A stretch of DNA of 64,000 bases from Martelella endophytica. GTDB lineage: Bacteria > Pseudomonadota > Alphaproteobacteria > Rhizobiales > Rhizobiaceae. The stretch is from contig NZ_CP010803.1 in the NCBI RefSeq assembly GCF_000960975.1, forward strand, positions 4,557,818-4,621,817. Reading direction: 5' to 3'. Below the pieces are notes generated by a model. The model searched no databases, was not told the origin of the DNA, and saw only the letters and a program-made list of their open reading frames with translations. Position numbers and translations under genes: made by a program. Shown piece by piece: positions 41,480 through 50,341 of this stretch (position 1 is its first letter; every line of letters begins with the position of its first letter).

Positions 41480-43764
41480 GCGCAAAACCGACCGCCTCCC
41501 GGTCCCGCAAGCCGGATGAGATCATTCACGGACAAGTGCCGCCGCGCGATGTGCTCTTGAAGTTCATCGCCGACAATCCCGACCAGGCCTCCAAGCGCGA
41601 CATCGCCAAGGCCTTCGGGATCAAGGGCGAGGACCGCGTCGTACTGAAAGCTATGCTGCGCGAGCTGGAGGACGACGGCCTTCTGCAGAAGAAGCGGAAA
41701 AGCCTGATGCGGCCGGGCGCCCTGCCCCCTGTCACCGTGCTCGACATCACCACCCGCGACAAGGACGGCGAGCTGATCGGCCGCCCCGCCGAGTGGCCTG
41801 TCGAGGAAGGCGCGGCCCCCGCCGTGCTGATCCGCCAGCAGGGCGGCGGCAAGAATGGCAGGCGCAAGCCGGCCACCGCCGGGCTCGGCGATCGCATCCT
41901 TGCCAAGATATTTCCCTCCAAGTCCGAGACCGGCCCGGCCTACACGGCCCGCATCATCAAGGTCATCGACAAGCGCCGCACCGCCGCGCTCGGCGTCGTG
42001 CGCATGCTCGATGACGGCTCGGCCCGACTGATGCCGATCGAACGTCGCGACAGCGAGGTCGAGCTTGCCGACCTTGCCGGCGCCAAGGATGGCGATCTCG
42101 TGGAAGTCGATATCCAGCGATCGGGCCGATACGGTCTCGCACGCGGCTCGGTGCTCTCCGTGGTCGGTTCGTTGGCGTCGGAAAAGGCGGTCTCGATGAT
42201 CGCGATCCACGCCCATGGCATTCCGCACATCTTCCCGAAGGAAGTGCTCGACGCTGCCGAGGCGGCACAACCCGCCACCATGTCGCACCGCGAGGACTGG
42301 CGCGACCTGCCGCTCGTCACCATCGACCCCGCCGACGCCAAGGACCATGACGACGCCGTCTACGCCGAGCCGGACACGCGGCCGGAAAACGAAGGCGGCG
42401 TGATCGTCACCGTCGCGATTGCCGACGTCTCCTATTATGTCCGCCCGAAATCGGCGCTGGACCGCGAGGCGCTGAAGCGCGGCAATTCGGTCTATTTCCC
42501 GGATCGCGTCGTGCCGATGCTGCCCGAGCGGATTTCCAACGACCTCTGCTCGCTGCGCGAGGGCGAGGACCGGCCGGCGCTTGCCGTGCGCATGGTCTTT
42601 TCCAAGGAGGGTCGCAAGGCCTCCCACACCTTCCATCGCATCATGATGAAGAGTGCGGCGAAGCTCTCCTACCAGCAGGCTCAGGCCGCCATCGACGGCA
42701 CCACCGACGACAAGACCGGCCCGCTGCTCGAACCGGTGCTGAAGCCGCTCTGGGCCGCCTACAGGACGATGACGATCGGCCGCGACCGTCGTCAGCCGCT
42801 CGAACTCGACATGCCGGAGCGCCGCATTCTGCTGAAGGGCGACGGCACGGTCGACAAGGTGGTGGTGCCGCCCCGCCTCGATGCGCACAAGCTCATCGAG
42901 GAGATGATGATCCAGGCGAATGTCGCTGCGGCCGAAACGCTGGAGCAGAAGCGTCAGGCGCTGATCTACCGCACCCATGACGCGCCGTCGCTTGCCAAGC
43001 AGGAGACGCTGCGCGAGTTCCTGGCGACGCTCTCCATCCCGCTGGCGAAGGGCGGCAATCTGCGCGCCAATTCGTTCAACGGTATCCTGTCGAAAGCCGA
43101 GGACAGCCCGCACAAGGACATCGTCAACCAGATGGTGTTGCGCTCGCAGAGCCAGGCGGTTTACTCGCCGGAAAATATCGGGCATTTCGGCCTGAACCTG
43201 ATGAAATATGCCCATTTCACCTCACCGATCCGCCGTTATGCCGACCTGATCGTCCATCGCGCGCTGGTCGCCTCGCTCAATCTCGGCGAAGGCGGGCTGA
43301 CGGCCGAGGAAGAGGCGCAGCTCGACGACATCGCCGCCGAGATCTCGACCTTCGAACGCCGCGCCATGGCCGCCGAACGCGAGACCGTCGACCGGCTGAT
43401 CGCCCATCATCTGGCCGGCCGCATCGGCGAGAGCTTCGATGGCCGCGTGGCCGGCGTCACCCGCTCCGGCCTGTTCATCGCGCTGCCGGAATATGGCGCC
43501 GACGGCTTTGTCCCCGTTTCGACACTCGGCAGCGACTATTTCGTCCACGACGAGGTACGCCAGGCGCTGGTCGGCGAGCGGACCGGCCTTGGCTATCAGC
43601 TCGGCGATGATGTCGAGGTGCAGCTCGTTGAGGCGATCCCGCTTGCAGGGGCACTGCGCTTCGACATGCTGAGCTCCGGCAAGAAACTGCCGGCGGCAAC
43701 CCGCTCGTTCCACAAATCGAAGCGCGGCCGCCCGATGCGCGGAGGCAGGCCCGGCAGGCGCTGA
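41476..43764 (+). CDS. rnr: Ribonuclease R
   Basis: A 762-residue 3'-5' exoribonuclease that digests structured RNA and helps in ribosome and mRNA turnover. A winged-helix N-terminus (RDVLLKFIADNPDQASKRDI, then GIKGEDRVVLKAMLRELEDD) precedes cold-shock domains. The RNB catalytic domain has the metal-binding Asp cluster DPADAKDHDDAVYAE, then YFPDRVVPMLPERISNDLCS and HFTSPIRRYADLIVHRAL. An S1 domain (FDGRVAGVTRSGLFIALPEY) and a basic tail follow. The start is TTG at 41476 within the topA stop, so the two are translationally coupled. Confidence 0.95.
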   Translation: MSAKPTASRSRKPDEIIHGQVPPRDVLLKFIADNPDQASKRDIAKAFGIKGEDRVVLKAMLRELEDDGLLQKKRKSLMRPGALPPVTVLDITTRDKDGELIGRPAEWPVEEGAAPAVLIRQQGGGKNGRRKPATAGLGDRILAKIFPSKSETGPAYTARIIKVIDKRRTAALGVVRMLDDGSARLMPIERRDSEVELADLAGAKDGDLVEVDIQRSGRYGLARGSVLSVVGSLASEKAVSMIAIHAHGIPHIFPKEVLDAAEAAQPATMSHREDWRDLPLVTIDPADAKDHDDAVYAEPDTRPENEGGVIVTVAIADVSYYVRPKSALDREALKRGNSVYFPDRVVPMLPERISNDLCSLREGEDRPALAVRMVFSKEGRKASHTFHRIMMKSAAKLSYQQAQAAIDGTTDDKTGPLLEPVLKPLWAAYRTMTIGRDRRQPLELDMPERRILLKGDGTVDKVVVPPRLDAHKLIEEMMIQANVAAAETLEQKRQALIYRTHDAPSLAKQETLREFLATLSIPLAKGGNLRANSFNGILSKAEDSPHKDIVNQMVLRSQSQAVYSPENIGHFGLNLMKYAHFTSPIRRYADLIVHRALVASLNLGEGGLTAEEEAQLDDIAAEISTFERRAMAAERETVDRLIAHHLAGRIGESFDGRVAGVTRSGLFIALPEYGADGFVPVSTLGSDYFVHDEVRQALVGERTGLGYQLGDDVEVQLVEAIPLAGALRFDMLSSGKKLPAATRSFHKSKRGRPMRGGRPGRR

Positions 43765-43771
43765 GGGAGGC

Positions 43772-44191
43772 ATGATGGAGGAAGCAGAACACCATCGCTA
43801 TGGCGAAGGGCGGCAACTGATGCCGGCGATCGTCAACGGCCTCAAGTGCCGTTGCCCCGCCTGCGGCAAGGGACGCCTGTTCGGCAAGTTCCTGAAGACC
43901 GTTGACGCCTGCGAAGTCTGCGGCACGGAAATCCACCACCACCGCGCCGATGACCTGCCGGCCTATCTCGTCATCCTGATCGTCGGCCATTTCATGGTCG
44001 GCGGTTATATGAGCGGCGAAGCGCTGATGGACGTTCCCGCATGGGTGCATCTCGCCATCTGGGTGCCGCTCACCACCCTCGTCGCCTTCCTCGTCATCCA
44101 GCCCGTCAAGGGCGCCGTCATAGGCCTGCAATGGGCGCTGAAGATGCACGGGTTCGACGGCAAGGGCGACGATGAGCCGGCAGAGTTTTAG
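43772..44191 (+). CDS. DUF983 membrane protein
   Basis: A 139-residue protein with a zinc-finger-like start (GLKCRCPACGKGRLF, then VDACEVCGTEIHHHRADDLP) and two membrane helices (PAYLVILIVGHFMVGGYM; WVHLAIWVPLTTLVAFLVIQ), the DUF983 pattern. It begins seven bases after rnr and is probably the last gene of the topA-rnr unit. Its end overlaps the convergent sugE gene by four bases. Family function is unproven; some members sit in cytochrome oxidase clusters. Confidence 0.85.
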   Translation: MMEEAEHHRYGEGRQLMPAIVNGLKCRCPACGKGRLFGKFLKTVDACEVCGTEIHHHRADDLPAYLVILIVGHFMVGGYMSGEALMDVPAWVHLAIWVPLTTLVAFLVIQPVKGAVIGLQWALKMHGFDGKGDDEPAEF

Positions 44192-44511
44192 GCTGGGCTT
44201 CCCGAAACCTTCATCAACACGATACCGGCGATGATCAGCGCTCCGGCGATCAAACGGCCGGGCGTTGCCGCTTCGCCGAGCACGACCACGCCGACGACGA
44301 AGGCGCCGACAGCACCGATGCCGGTCCACACGGTATAGGCCGTGCCGAGCGGCAGCGTGCGCATGGAAAAGGACAGCAGCACGAAGCTTGCGAGCGATGC
44401 GATGATGGTGATCGCCGTCGGCACCAGAAGGGTGAAACCGGCGGACTTCTTCATCGAGAAGGCCCAGACGACTTCGAGAACACCGGCGATTGCGAGATAG
44501 AACCAGGCCAT
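44188..44511 (-). CDS. gdx: Guanidinium exporter Gdx/SugE (SMR family)
   Basis: A 107-residue small multidrug resistance protein with four membrane helices that works as an antiparallel dimer. The central Glu sits in LAIAGVLEVVWAFSMKKSAG, and the SugE-type signature continues TLPLGTAYTVWTGIGAVGAF. The SugE/Gdx subtype exports guanidinium in exchange for protons rather than broad drugs. The upstream leader carries a guanidine-II riboswitch, which fixes the substrate assignment well. The start ATG at 44511 has AGGAGGG nine bases upstream. Confidence 0.92.
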   Translation of the reverse strand: MAWFYLAIAGVLEVVWAFSMKKSAGFTLLVPTAITIIASLASFVLLSFSMRTLPLGTAYTVWTGIGAVGAFVVGVVVLGEAATPGRLIAGALIIAGIVLMKVSGSPA

Positions 44512-44535
44512 GGCGCGGCCCTCCTTTTGAAGTGG

Positions 44536-44576
44536 CCGGGCCGTCCCGGAATGAGAAGATGCGCGGGTCGTCCCGC
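44536..44576 (-). ncRNA. Guanidine-II (mini-ykkC) riboswitch
   Basis: Read on the minus strand, the leader of the exporter gene has two short hairpins with the class signature: GCGGG-ACGA-CCCGC (44576 to 44563) and CCGGG-ACGG-CCCGG (44549 to 44536). The linker is 13 bases. ACGR tetraloops closed by G-C stems that dimerise on binding guanidinium define guanidine-II RNAs. The second hairpin lies about 14 bases before the AGGAGGG ribosome site. Guanidine should thus free the ribosome site and turn the exporter on. Confidence 0.88.
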
Positions 44577-44619
44577 ACGGCTCTCCTAGCCGAACCTGGC
44601 TGCACCGGTCAAGGCGGTT

Positions 44620-45528
44620 CTAGACCTGCGTGCTGACCCTGTTCTTGCCCTCGCGCTTGGCGCGGTACAGCGCGGCATCGGCGCGTGCATAGAGCTCGGA
44701 CTGCGGCTCGCCCTTTTCCGCGAGGGTGACGCCGGCCGAGCACGAATACCAGAAGTCGGGATAATCGACGAGCGGGCGAAGGCCGCTGATCTGGCTCAGC
44801 ATGTGCTCGATGATCGCAACCGCTTCGGCGAGCGTGGCGCCTGGCAGAACAAGGCCAAACTCCTCACCGCCGAGCCGTCCGAAGCAATCCGTTCGCCGGA
44901 CGATCGCCGATATCTGCTGAGCAAAGCCGATGAGAAGCTGGTCGCCGGCGAAATGGCCGAAACGATCATTGATCTGCTTGAAATTGTCGACGTCGAGGAT
45001 GGCGAAACAACCGGCCGGCTGATCCTGCGGGCGGGCTTCGCGCGACTGCAAATCTGAGAGACGTTCCATGACGAAGCGGCGGTTGGCGATGCCGGTCAGA
45101 TCGTCGGTCAGCGACGACTTCAGCGCCAGGTCTCGCTCCTGCCTCAGGTTTCGTCCCTGTGAGCGCAAATCGGTAACGTCGTTGGCAAGGCACATCATCC
45201 AGCCGTCTTCGTCCACCGTCTCGGTCATCCACAGCCAGCGGCCATCGTGCACATCGGTCTCGAAGGCACGGAACGGCACCTTGCCGCGGCGGGACAGCGT
45301 GCCCTTGAGCCACAGTTCGAAATCGGGATTGGAGATCACCGTGCCGCGCCCCGCATGGAAATTGCGGCGCATGAGCTGCGGCCAGTCAGGATACTCGTCA
45401 GGACCGATGAAGAATGCCTCGCGGTAATGGCGGTTGGCAAAGACCAGTTGATCGCGCTCATCGAAAATGGCGAAGAACGTGTCGGCAAGCTCCATCAGGC
45501 GGAGTATCTTTTTCAGTTTGCGTTCCAT
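44620..45528 (-). CDS. PAS-GGDEF diguanylate cyclase
   Basis: A cyclase of about 302 residues that makes cyclic di-GMP. The N-terminal PAS domain covers residues 1-120 (MELADTFFAIFDERDQLVFA, then HDGRWLWMTETVDEDGWMMC). The GGDEF domain has SLTDDLTGIANRRFVMERL, DVDNFKQINDRFGHFAGD and the active GGEEF motif. The RxxD inhibitory I-site is present five residues before it (RRTD-CFGRL-GGEEF), so product inhibition is expected. ATG at 45528 is chosen; a GTG at 45555 would add nine residues. It is a lone gene between sugE and a methyltransferase gene. Confidence 0.9.
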   Translation of the reverse strand: MERKLKKILRLMELADTFFAIFDERDQLVFANRHYREAFFIGPDEYPDWPQLMRRNFHAGRGTVISNPDFELWLKGTLSRRGKVPFRAFETDVHDGRWLWMTETVDEDGWMMCLANDVTDLRSQGRNLRQERDLALKSSLTDDLTGIANRRFVMERLSDLQSREARPQDQPAGCFAILDVDNFKQINDRFGHFAGDQLLIGFAQQISAIVRRTDCFGRLGGEEFGLVLPGATLAEAVAIIEHMLSQISGLRPLVDYPDFWYSCSAGVTLAEKGEPQSELYARADAALYRAKREGKNRVSTQV

Positions 45529-45722
45529 GCCCGAAGTTCGCACCCTAGACGTCACGGTTTCTGCCTGACTTTCCTCGGCAGCCCCTTATTTCTGTTCGCA
45601 CGGTTTGCCAAAGGCTGCAACGGGAAGCGTGTGCTGACAGAAACGACAATTTACTTTCGGCGCTATGGCTTATCGGAAATGTATTGACGATCGTCAAGGA
45701 TTGCGAACCGAATCTCCGTTCC

Positions 45723-46394
45723 TCAGCGGCATCCGAGCCAGATCACATGCCGCGCACCACGGCGTTTGGCATTGGCGCGCACCGTCTTCACCTCGGTGAG
45801 GAAACCGCTTTTCTTCATACGGGCGGTGAAACGATCATCCGGCCCGGACGACCAGACAGCAAGCACGCCTTTCGGGCTCAGCGCCTCGCGGGCGCGGGCG
45901 AGACCGGCAAGATCGTAAAGCCGATCATTGGCAGCCCGCGTCAAACCGTCCGGCCCGTTGTCGACATCCAGCAGTATGGCGTCGAACCCAGCTTTTGACT
46001 GCGCGATCAGCTGCGTGACATCGCCCACGGAGATTTCCATGCGAGGGTCGTCGAGCGCGCCCTGGAACACATCCGCCATCGGCCCCTTCGCCCAGCGGAC
46101 GACCGCCGGCACCAGCTCTGCCACAACGATGCGCGCATCGGCAGGCAGCACGGCGAGCGCTGCCCGGAGCGTGAAGCCCATGCCGAGGCCGCCGATCAGC
46201 ACGCGGGGGCCTGCGCAGCCTGCAAGCTTTTCTGCGGCGAGCTCCGCAAGCGCCTCCTCCGAGCCGGAAAGGCGGCTGTTCATCAGCTCGTTGGCGCCAA
46301 GCATGATGGAGAACTCCGCGCCGCGTTGCTTGAGGCGCAACGTCGCTGTCTCACCTGGAATTTCGGCTCTGTCGAGCTCGATCCACGGAATCAT
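45723..46394 (-). CDS. Spermidine synthase-like SAM-binding protein
   Basis: A 223-residue protein with a class I methyltransferase Rossmann core: VLIGGLGMGFTLRAALAVLP (motif I), VVAELVPAVVRWAKGPMADV (motif II acidic residue), and FDAILLDVDNGPDGLTRAAN. The order resembles spermidine synthase and its untested relatives, but the N-terminal beta domain is short and the catalytic Asp region is altered. It is divergent from rpmG. Aminopropyl or methyl transfer cannot be told apart; no polyamine genes are nearby. Confidence 0.7.
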   Translation of the reverse strand: MIPWIELDRAEIPGETATLRLKQRGAEFSIMLGANELMNSRLSGSEEALAELAAEKLAGCAGPRVLIGGLGMGFTLRAALAVLPADARIVVAELVPAVVRWAKGPMADVFQGALDDPRMEISVGDVTQLIAQSKAGFDAILLDVDNGPDGLTRAANDRLYDLAGLARAREALSPKGVLAVWSSGPDDRFTARMKKSGFLTEVKTVRANAKRRGARHVIWLGCR

Positions 46395-46635
46395 CGGCCT
46401 CTCTCTTTCAGGATTTCCCGCGCCCTGCTACATAGCCCATTCTCGTCGCGCGCCAAGGGCCCGGCCGCGGGAAAGGGCGATGACGAGCGGTTTCCGCGGC
46501 AATTTTACCGCCAATGGACGCCCTGAAGGCCGATCTCGTGGATTTCGGGCATGCTTCTCCTTGACTTTTGCTTCAGGATTCGTAGTGTCCGGCCAGATTT
46601 TGCCGAGGTCAGCCAGGCTGTCGCGGTAGGAAGAT

Positions 46636-46666
46636 GAAGCGTCCCGAGCGGGCGCTTCCTGATTTT
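46636..46666 (+). terminator. Terminator-like hairpin in the rpmG leader
   Basis: GAAGCG-T-CCCG (46636-46646) pairs with CGGGCGCTTC (46649-46658) with one bulged T, then ATTTTTA. It lies about 75 bases before rpmG and could act as an attenuator or end a short leader transcript. The rest of the 344-bp gap shows a possible -35 TTGACT at about 46561 but no gene. Confidence 0.4.
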
Positions 46667-46738
46667 TAGGAAAAATTCCGGGCGTACCGGTTCCGTCGTT
46701 CCAGTGAGAAGACGGATTGCTCTTGAAGGCGGAATAAA

Positions 46739-46906
46739 ATGGCAAAGGCAACAACGATCAAGATCAAGCTGCTGTCGACGGCAGATACCGGCTTTTTCTA
46801 CGTCACCAAAAAGAACAGCCGCACGATGACGGACAAGATGGTCAAGACCAAGTATGATCCGATCGCGCGCAAGCACGTCGAGTTCAAGGAAGCCAAGATC
46901 AAGTAA
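46739..46906 (+). CDS. rpmG: 50S ribosomal protein L33
   Basis: A 55-residue ribosomal protein of the large subunit. The full sequence is the alphaproteobacterial form: [40 protein letters not shown], ending in [10 protein letters not shown]. The Cys-free C- form lacks the four zinc-binding Cys, so it is zinc-independent. A GAAGGCGG segment precedes the ATG. It is followed by a strong terminator and stands alone; in relatives it often lies near rnr and DUF983 genes, as here. Confidence 0.96.
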   Translation: MAKATTIKIKLLSTADTGFFYVTKKNSRTMTDKMVKTKYDPIARKHVEFKEAKIK

Positions 46907-46933
46907 TCTGGTTTTCAGAACTGTTTCTTGAAA

Positions 46934-46961
46934 ACGCGCGGGCGCTTCGCCCGCGCGTTTT
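46934..46961 (+). terminator. Terminator of rpmG
   Basis: ACGCGCGGGC (46934-46943) pairs with GCCCGCGCGT (46949-46958), then T. A-rich on the left side, so it may also serve the convergent MFS gene. Confidence 0.85.
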
Positions 46962-46964
46962 GCG

Positions 46965-48182
46965 TTATGCCTGCATGCGTGAAATCAGGCGGGGGCGGAG
47001 TACGGTCATCAATAAAGCCAGCGCGATGCTGGCCAATCCCATGGCCGCAATCTGCCCCGGATAGCTGACGCCGATATCGATCAATGCCCCCGTCAGCCCC
47101 GGACCGACCGCCGTTGAAAACACGATCAGCGCGATGACGATGGAGCGAATGCTGCCCAGATGTCTCGAGCCATAAAGCTCGGGCCACAACGCTCCGTTCA
47201 GCGTGCCTGAAGCGCCCATCGACAGGCCGATGAGGGGCATGAACACATAGGGTGTCCATGCCGCACCGGAGATGCCCATCACCAGACAGGCCGCCGCGAT
47301 CGGCACCAGCAGGAAGGGCAGCACGGCGACGGAGGAGAACCGGTCGACCAGCGCGCCGGTCACCAGCATCGAGACCAGGCTCGCGATCGACAGCAGGAAA
47401 AACGAGCCCGCAAACAGTTCCAGCGTCCAGCCGCGCAGCTCCACCAGATAAACCTGATGGAAGAAGATCGTCGTGCCGATGAAGGGCGGCGCCAGGAAGG
47501 CGCACAACACAGCCCAGAACAACGGATCGCGCAGCACCTCGCCGCGCGTCCAGTCACGCGGTGTTGCTGCCGTCTTGCGGCCGAGCGCCTCGCTCTGCGG
47601 CTCACGCTCCACCCGCATCAGCACCGAGATCAGCGGCAAGCCGACGGCGAGGATCATCACCGCCGCCGCGATCCAGCTGCCGCGCCAGCCGATCAGTCCG
47701 GACACGAGAACAAAGATCACCGGGAAAGTCGCCTCTCCGGTCTGCAGGCCGAGCGAGGACAGCGATACGGCGCGTCCGCGCATGGCATTGAACCATCGGC
47801 CCATCGCCGTCACCGCCGTGTGGCTCATCATGCCCTGCCCGAAAAGCCTGAGCATGTAGAGCGACAGGAACAGCAGCGCGACATGGTGCGAGACCGCCAT
47901 GATGAGGGTGGCGACCGCCAGAAGCGGCATGACAATGAAAACGACCTGGACGACGCTGCGCGTATCGACGATGCGGCCGAGCCGCGTCAATGTCAGAGCG
48001 CTCAGCAACGTCGCGCCCATGTAGATGAAGCCGAAATCGCCAGGGCTCAGTCCATATTCGGCACGGATGTCGCCGGCAGAAAGGCTGATGAAATAGGTCT
48101 GACCAAAGGCGGTGAAGTAGTTCATCAGAAAGGCGCCGCCCACCCAGCGGGCGTTTTCGCGCAGGAATGACAGAAGGTTCAT
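46965..48182 (-). CDS. MFS transporter
   Basis: A 405-residue major facilitator with 12 predicted membrane helices. Typical features are the start NARWVGGAFLMNYFTAFGQT, the helix 2-3 loop GRIVDTRS in place of GxxxDRxGRR, LSLYMLRLFGQGMMSHTAVT, and the second-half GALVDRFSSVAVLPFLLVPI. The pattern of conserved Gly in helices 4-5 (GLQTGEATFPVIFVLVSGLI) resembles the oxalate/monocarboxylate-like group. The substrate cannot be deduced. It is convergent with rpmG and stands as a single gene. Confidence 0.82.
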   Translation of the reverse strand: MNLLSFLRENARWVGGAFLMNYFTAFGQTYFISLSAGDIRAEYGLSPGDFGFIYMGATLLSALTLTRLGRIVDTRSVVQVVFIVMPLLAVATLIMAVSHHVALLFLSLYMLRLFGQGMMSHTAVTAMGRWFNAMRGRAVSLSSLGLQTGEATFPVIFVLVSGLIGWRGSWIAAAVMILAVGLPLISVLMRVEREPQSEALGRKTAATPRDWTRGEVLRDPLFWAVLCAFLAPPFIGTTIFFHQVYLVELRGWTLELFAGSFFLLSIASLVSMLVTGALVDRFSSVAVLPFLLVPIAAACLVMGISGAAWTPYVFMPLIGLSMGASGTLNGALWPELYGSRHLGSIRSIVIALIVFSTAVGPGLTGALIDIGVSYPGQIAAMGLASIALALLMTVLRPRLISRMQA

Positions 48183-48330
48183 GGAAAGGGCCCCCGAAAG
48201 AAGTGACTGCGGGCCGAACCGAAAGCGTGGACTTTCCTCCCGGCGCGCCAGGCCGGGGCCTCTCGCGCGGATCGCGATGGGCTGATCACGGGAAGGTTAG
48301 CGTATGCTGTTGCAAAAGGCCAACCCCACC

Positions 48331-49779
48331 TCAATGCGATCCGCGATCGGGATCCGCCTCCCCGCCCTTGCTAGCAGGAACAGTTTCGCCAACCTGGTTC
48401 TGATCCTTCTCTGCCTTCGCCTCGGCCTTTCTGCGGCGACGTTCGCGCCGGGCGTGATTGAAGGCGCCGATACGAGCGCGCAGGCCGGCAATGCCGCGAC
48501 CGAGAAAAACGCGACCCCGATCCACTTCCCGAAGCTCGGTCGCATAAGCGACGGCGAGCGCATTGCGATAGCTCTGCAGCCCCTCGCTCAGCGTCACTTC
48601 CAGGCGGCGCATGACGGAGACCCAGACGGGCGAAACCAGCAGGGTGATCGCCGTCATGGCGATGACGAGACGATAGAGATCCTCGCCAAGCGCTGCGGCT
48701 GAAAGACCGGCAGCGGCAAGCACGAAGGAAAACTCGCCCACCTGCGCCATGGAAAGGCCCGCCACCAGCGCCGTCTGCGGCGAGGATCCGGTCCAGCGCA
48801 GCAGCATCACGTTCAGCACCGTCTTCGCGGCAATCACGCCGACCGCCGTGAGCAGAACAGCAAGAAGGTTGTTCCAGATGAAGCCAAGATCGATCAGAAG
48901 GCCGATGGAGAGGAAGAAGATGACCAGCAGCACGCTCTGGATCGGCTCGACCACCGGAATGACGCGGCTGCGCAGCGTCGAATTGCCGACACAGATGCCG
49001 GCGAGGAAGGCGCCATAGGCCGGCGACATGCCGGCGACGCCGGAGATTGCGGCAGCGGAAAAGCAAAGGGCGAGCGCGCCGAGCGCCAGAAGCTCCACCT
49101 TATCCTCGACCTTCTCGGCATAGGGGATGCGCAGCTTGCCGAAGCGGCCGAAATACCAGAGAAGCCCCGCCATCATGCCGACGGCGACGATCACCTTGAC
49201 CGCCGTTGCCGTGACGTCGAAGCCGGCGCCGCCGAAGCTCGACACGAAGATCAGCATCGGCACCACGGCAATGTCCTGGGCGATCAAGACGCCGACGGCG
49301 ATGCGGCCGGCGTCGCCGCGCAGCATGCCCATCTCGTCCAGCATCTTCATCGCCACCACGGTGGACGAAAGCGCGATGACGAAGCTGAGGATCACCATTT
49401 CCCGTGGCGTCGCCTGCAAGAAGAAGCCGATCAGCACTGCCAGCAATGCCGCGCTGGCGAGCTGCCCGCAGACCACCAGCAGCGCCTGCCTGAGAGAGAC
49501 GACGAAGGCCCTGATCGAAAGCTCCATGCCGATGAAGAACAGCAGCACGACGACGCCCATCTCGCCGAGAAAGGCGACGCTTTCATTGTTTTCGATCAGC
49601 CCCAGCCCCGTCGGGCCGAGCAGGATGCCGGCGAGGATGAATCCGACCAGCGGTGGCTGCCTGAGCCACAGAAAGCCAAGTCCCGCCAGTGCGGCGACAG
49701 CAATCACCAGTGCCACGGCAATGAGATTGCCGCCATGGGCGCCAGCCTGCGCGACCGTTTCCTGAACCACATGCTCCAT
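48331..49779 (-). CDS. CPA2-family cation/proton antiporter (KefB/YbaL-like membrane part)
   Basis: A 483-residue antiporter with about 12 membrane helices of the Kef type: LRQPPLVGFILAGILLGPTG, LLFFIGMELSIRAFVVSLRQ, the ion-pathway LIAQDIAVVPMLIFVSSFGG, and AYGAFLAGICVGNSTLRSRV. The C-terminal 90 residues are basic and charged (ARRERRRRKAEAKAEKDQNQ) and lack a TrkA-N nucleotide-binding domain, unlike KefB/KefC. The ATG at 49779 follows GAAGGTGGCG; the open frame extends 17 codons further. K+ or Na+ exchange for H+ is likely; glutathione gating is not expected. Confidence 0.82.
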   Translation of the reverse strand: MEHVVQETVAQAGAHGGNLIAVALVIAVAALAGLGFLWLRQPPLVGFILAGILLGPTGLGLIENNESVAFLGEMGVVVLLFFIGMELSIRAFVVSLRQALLVVCGQLASAALLAVLIGFFLQATPREMVILSFVIALSSTVVAMKMLDEMGMLRGDAGRIAVGVLIAQDIAVVPMLIFVSSFGGAGFDVTATAVKVIVAVGMMAGLLWYFGRFGKLRIPYAEKVEDKVELLALGALALCFSAAAISGVAGMSPAYGAFLAGICVGNSTLRSRVIPVVEPIQSVLLVIFFLSIGLLIDLGFIWNNLLAVLLTAVGVIAAKTVLNVMLLRWTGSSPQTALVAGLSMAQVGEFSFVLAAAGLSAAALGEDLYRLVIAMTAITLLVSPVWVSVMRRLEVTLSEGLQSYRNALAVAYATELREVDRGRVFLGRGIAGLRARIGAFNHARRERRRRKAEAKAEKDQNQVGETVPASKGGEADPDRGSH

Positions 49780-50000
49780 CGCCACCTTCCTTTCGACGGC
49801 AGAATAAGGTCGGAGACGGCGAAACCTCAAGCCGGCGCCCGGTGACAGAAATATAACCAGCGCTTATCTTGCGATGCATGATTTCTATCGCTTCCGCAAG
49901 ATACTGAAAGATTTATATAAATTCCTGCCGCGCACGAAGCGGAATTGTGGAAAAGCAACGGAATCGGGGCATCACGCAGGCGCGCGTTGCGCAGCGCAGC

Positions 50001-50033
50001 GACGATTTTTCTTTTTCGCCTGTAAAAATCGTC
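50001..50033. promoter_or_regulatory. Perfect 10-bp inverted repeat upstream of the 25-residue gene
   Basis: GACGATTTTT (50001-50010) and AAAAATCGTC (50024-50033) are perfect complements with a 13-base loop. They lie 32 bases before the small gene's ATG, within A+T-rich DNA. It could be a DNA operator or a leader hairpin. Confidence 0.5.
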
Positions 50034-50065
50034 ATATATTATTAATCATAAATGGAGGAGACGAC

Positions 50066-50143
50066 ATGAGTTTATCACGTTCCCTGCATACCATCCTGAT
50101 CAGCGCCGCGTTTGTGTTCGTGGCAATCATGCTTTTCATCTGA
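50066..50143 (+). CDS. 25-residue single-helix membrane protein
   Basis: A tiny gene with the reading MSLSRSLHTILISAAFVFVA followed by IMLFI and stop. A short basic N-terminus and one continuous membrane helix suggest an inner-membrane microprotein. The ribosome site is strong (GGAGGAG, seven bases before the ATG), which is the main support beyond hydrophobicity. A perfect hairpin lies upstream. I believe similar tiny proteins occur in rhizobia, but I cannot check, and no function is known to me. Confidence 0.6.
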   Translation: MSLSRSLHTILISAAFVFVAIMLFI

Positions 50144-50341
50144 CAGGATTTTGCGCGCAAGCGCCTTCGTGCCAGCCGGTCCACTGAATCATTTGTCGGA
50201 ACCGGCTGCCATAGTTTCGCGTTTCTCAAGTCATATTGACTTTAACATCGGTCGATGCGGGCAATGTCTGCAGGGCCGATGTTGGTCCGATCGCCGCCCG
50301 CATTGCGGCGGTCGGACGGAACAACCGGCACGGAGTGAAAC

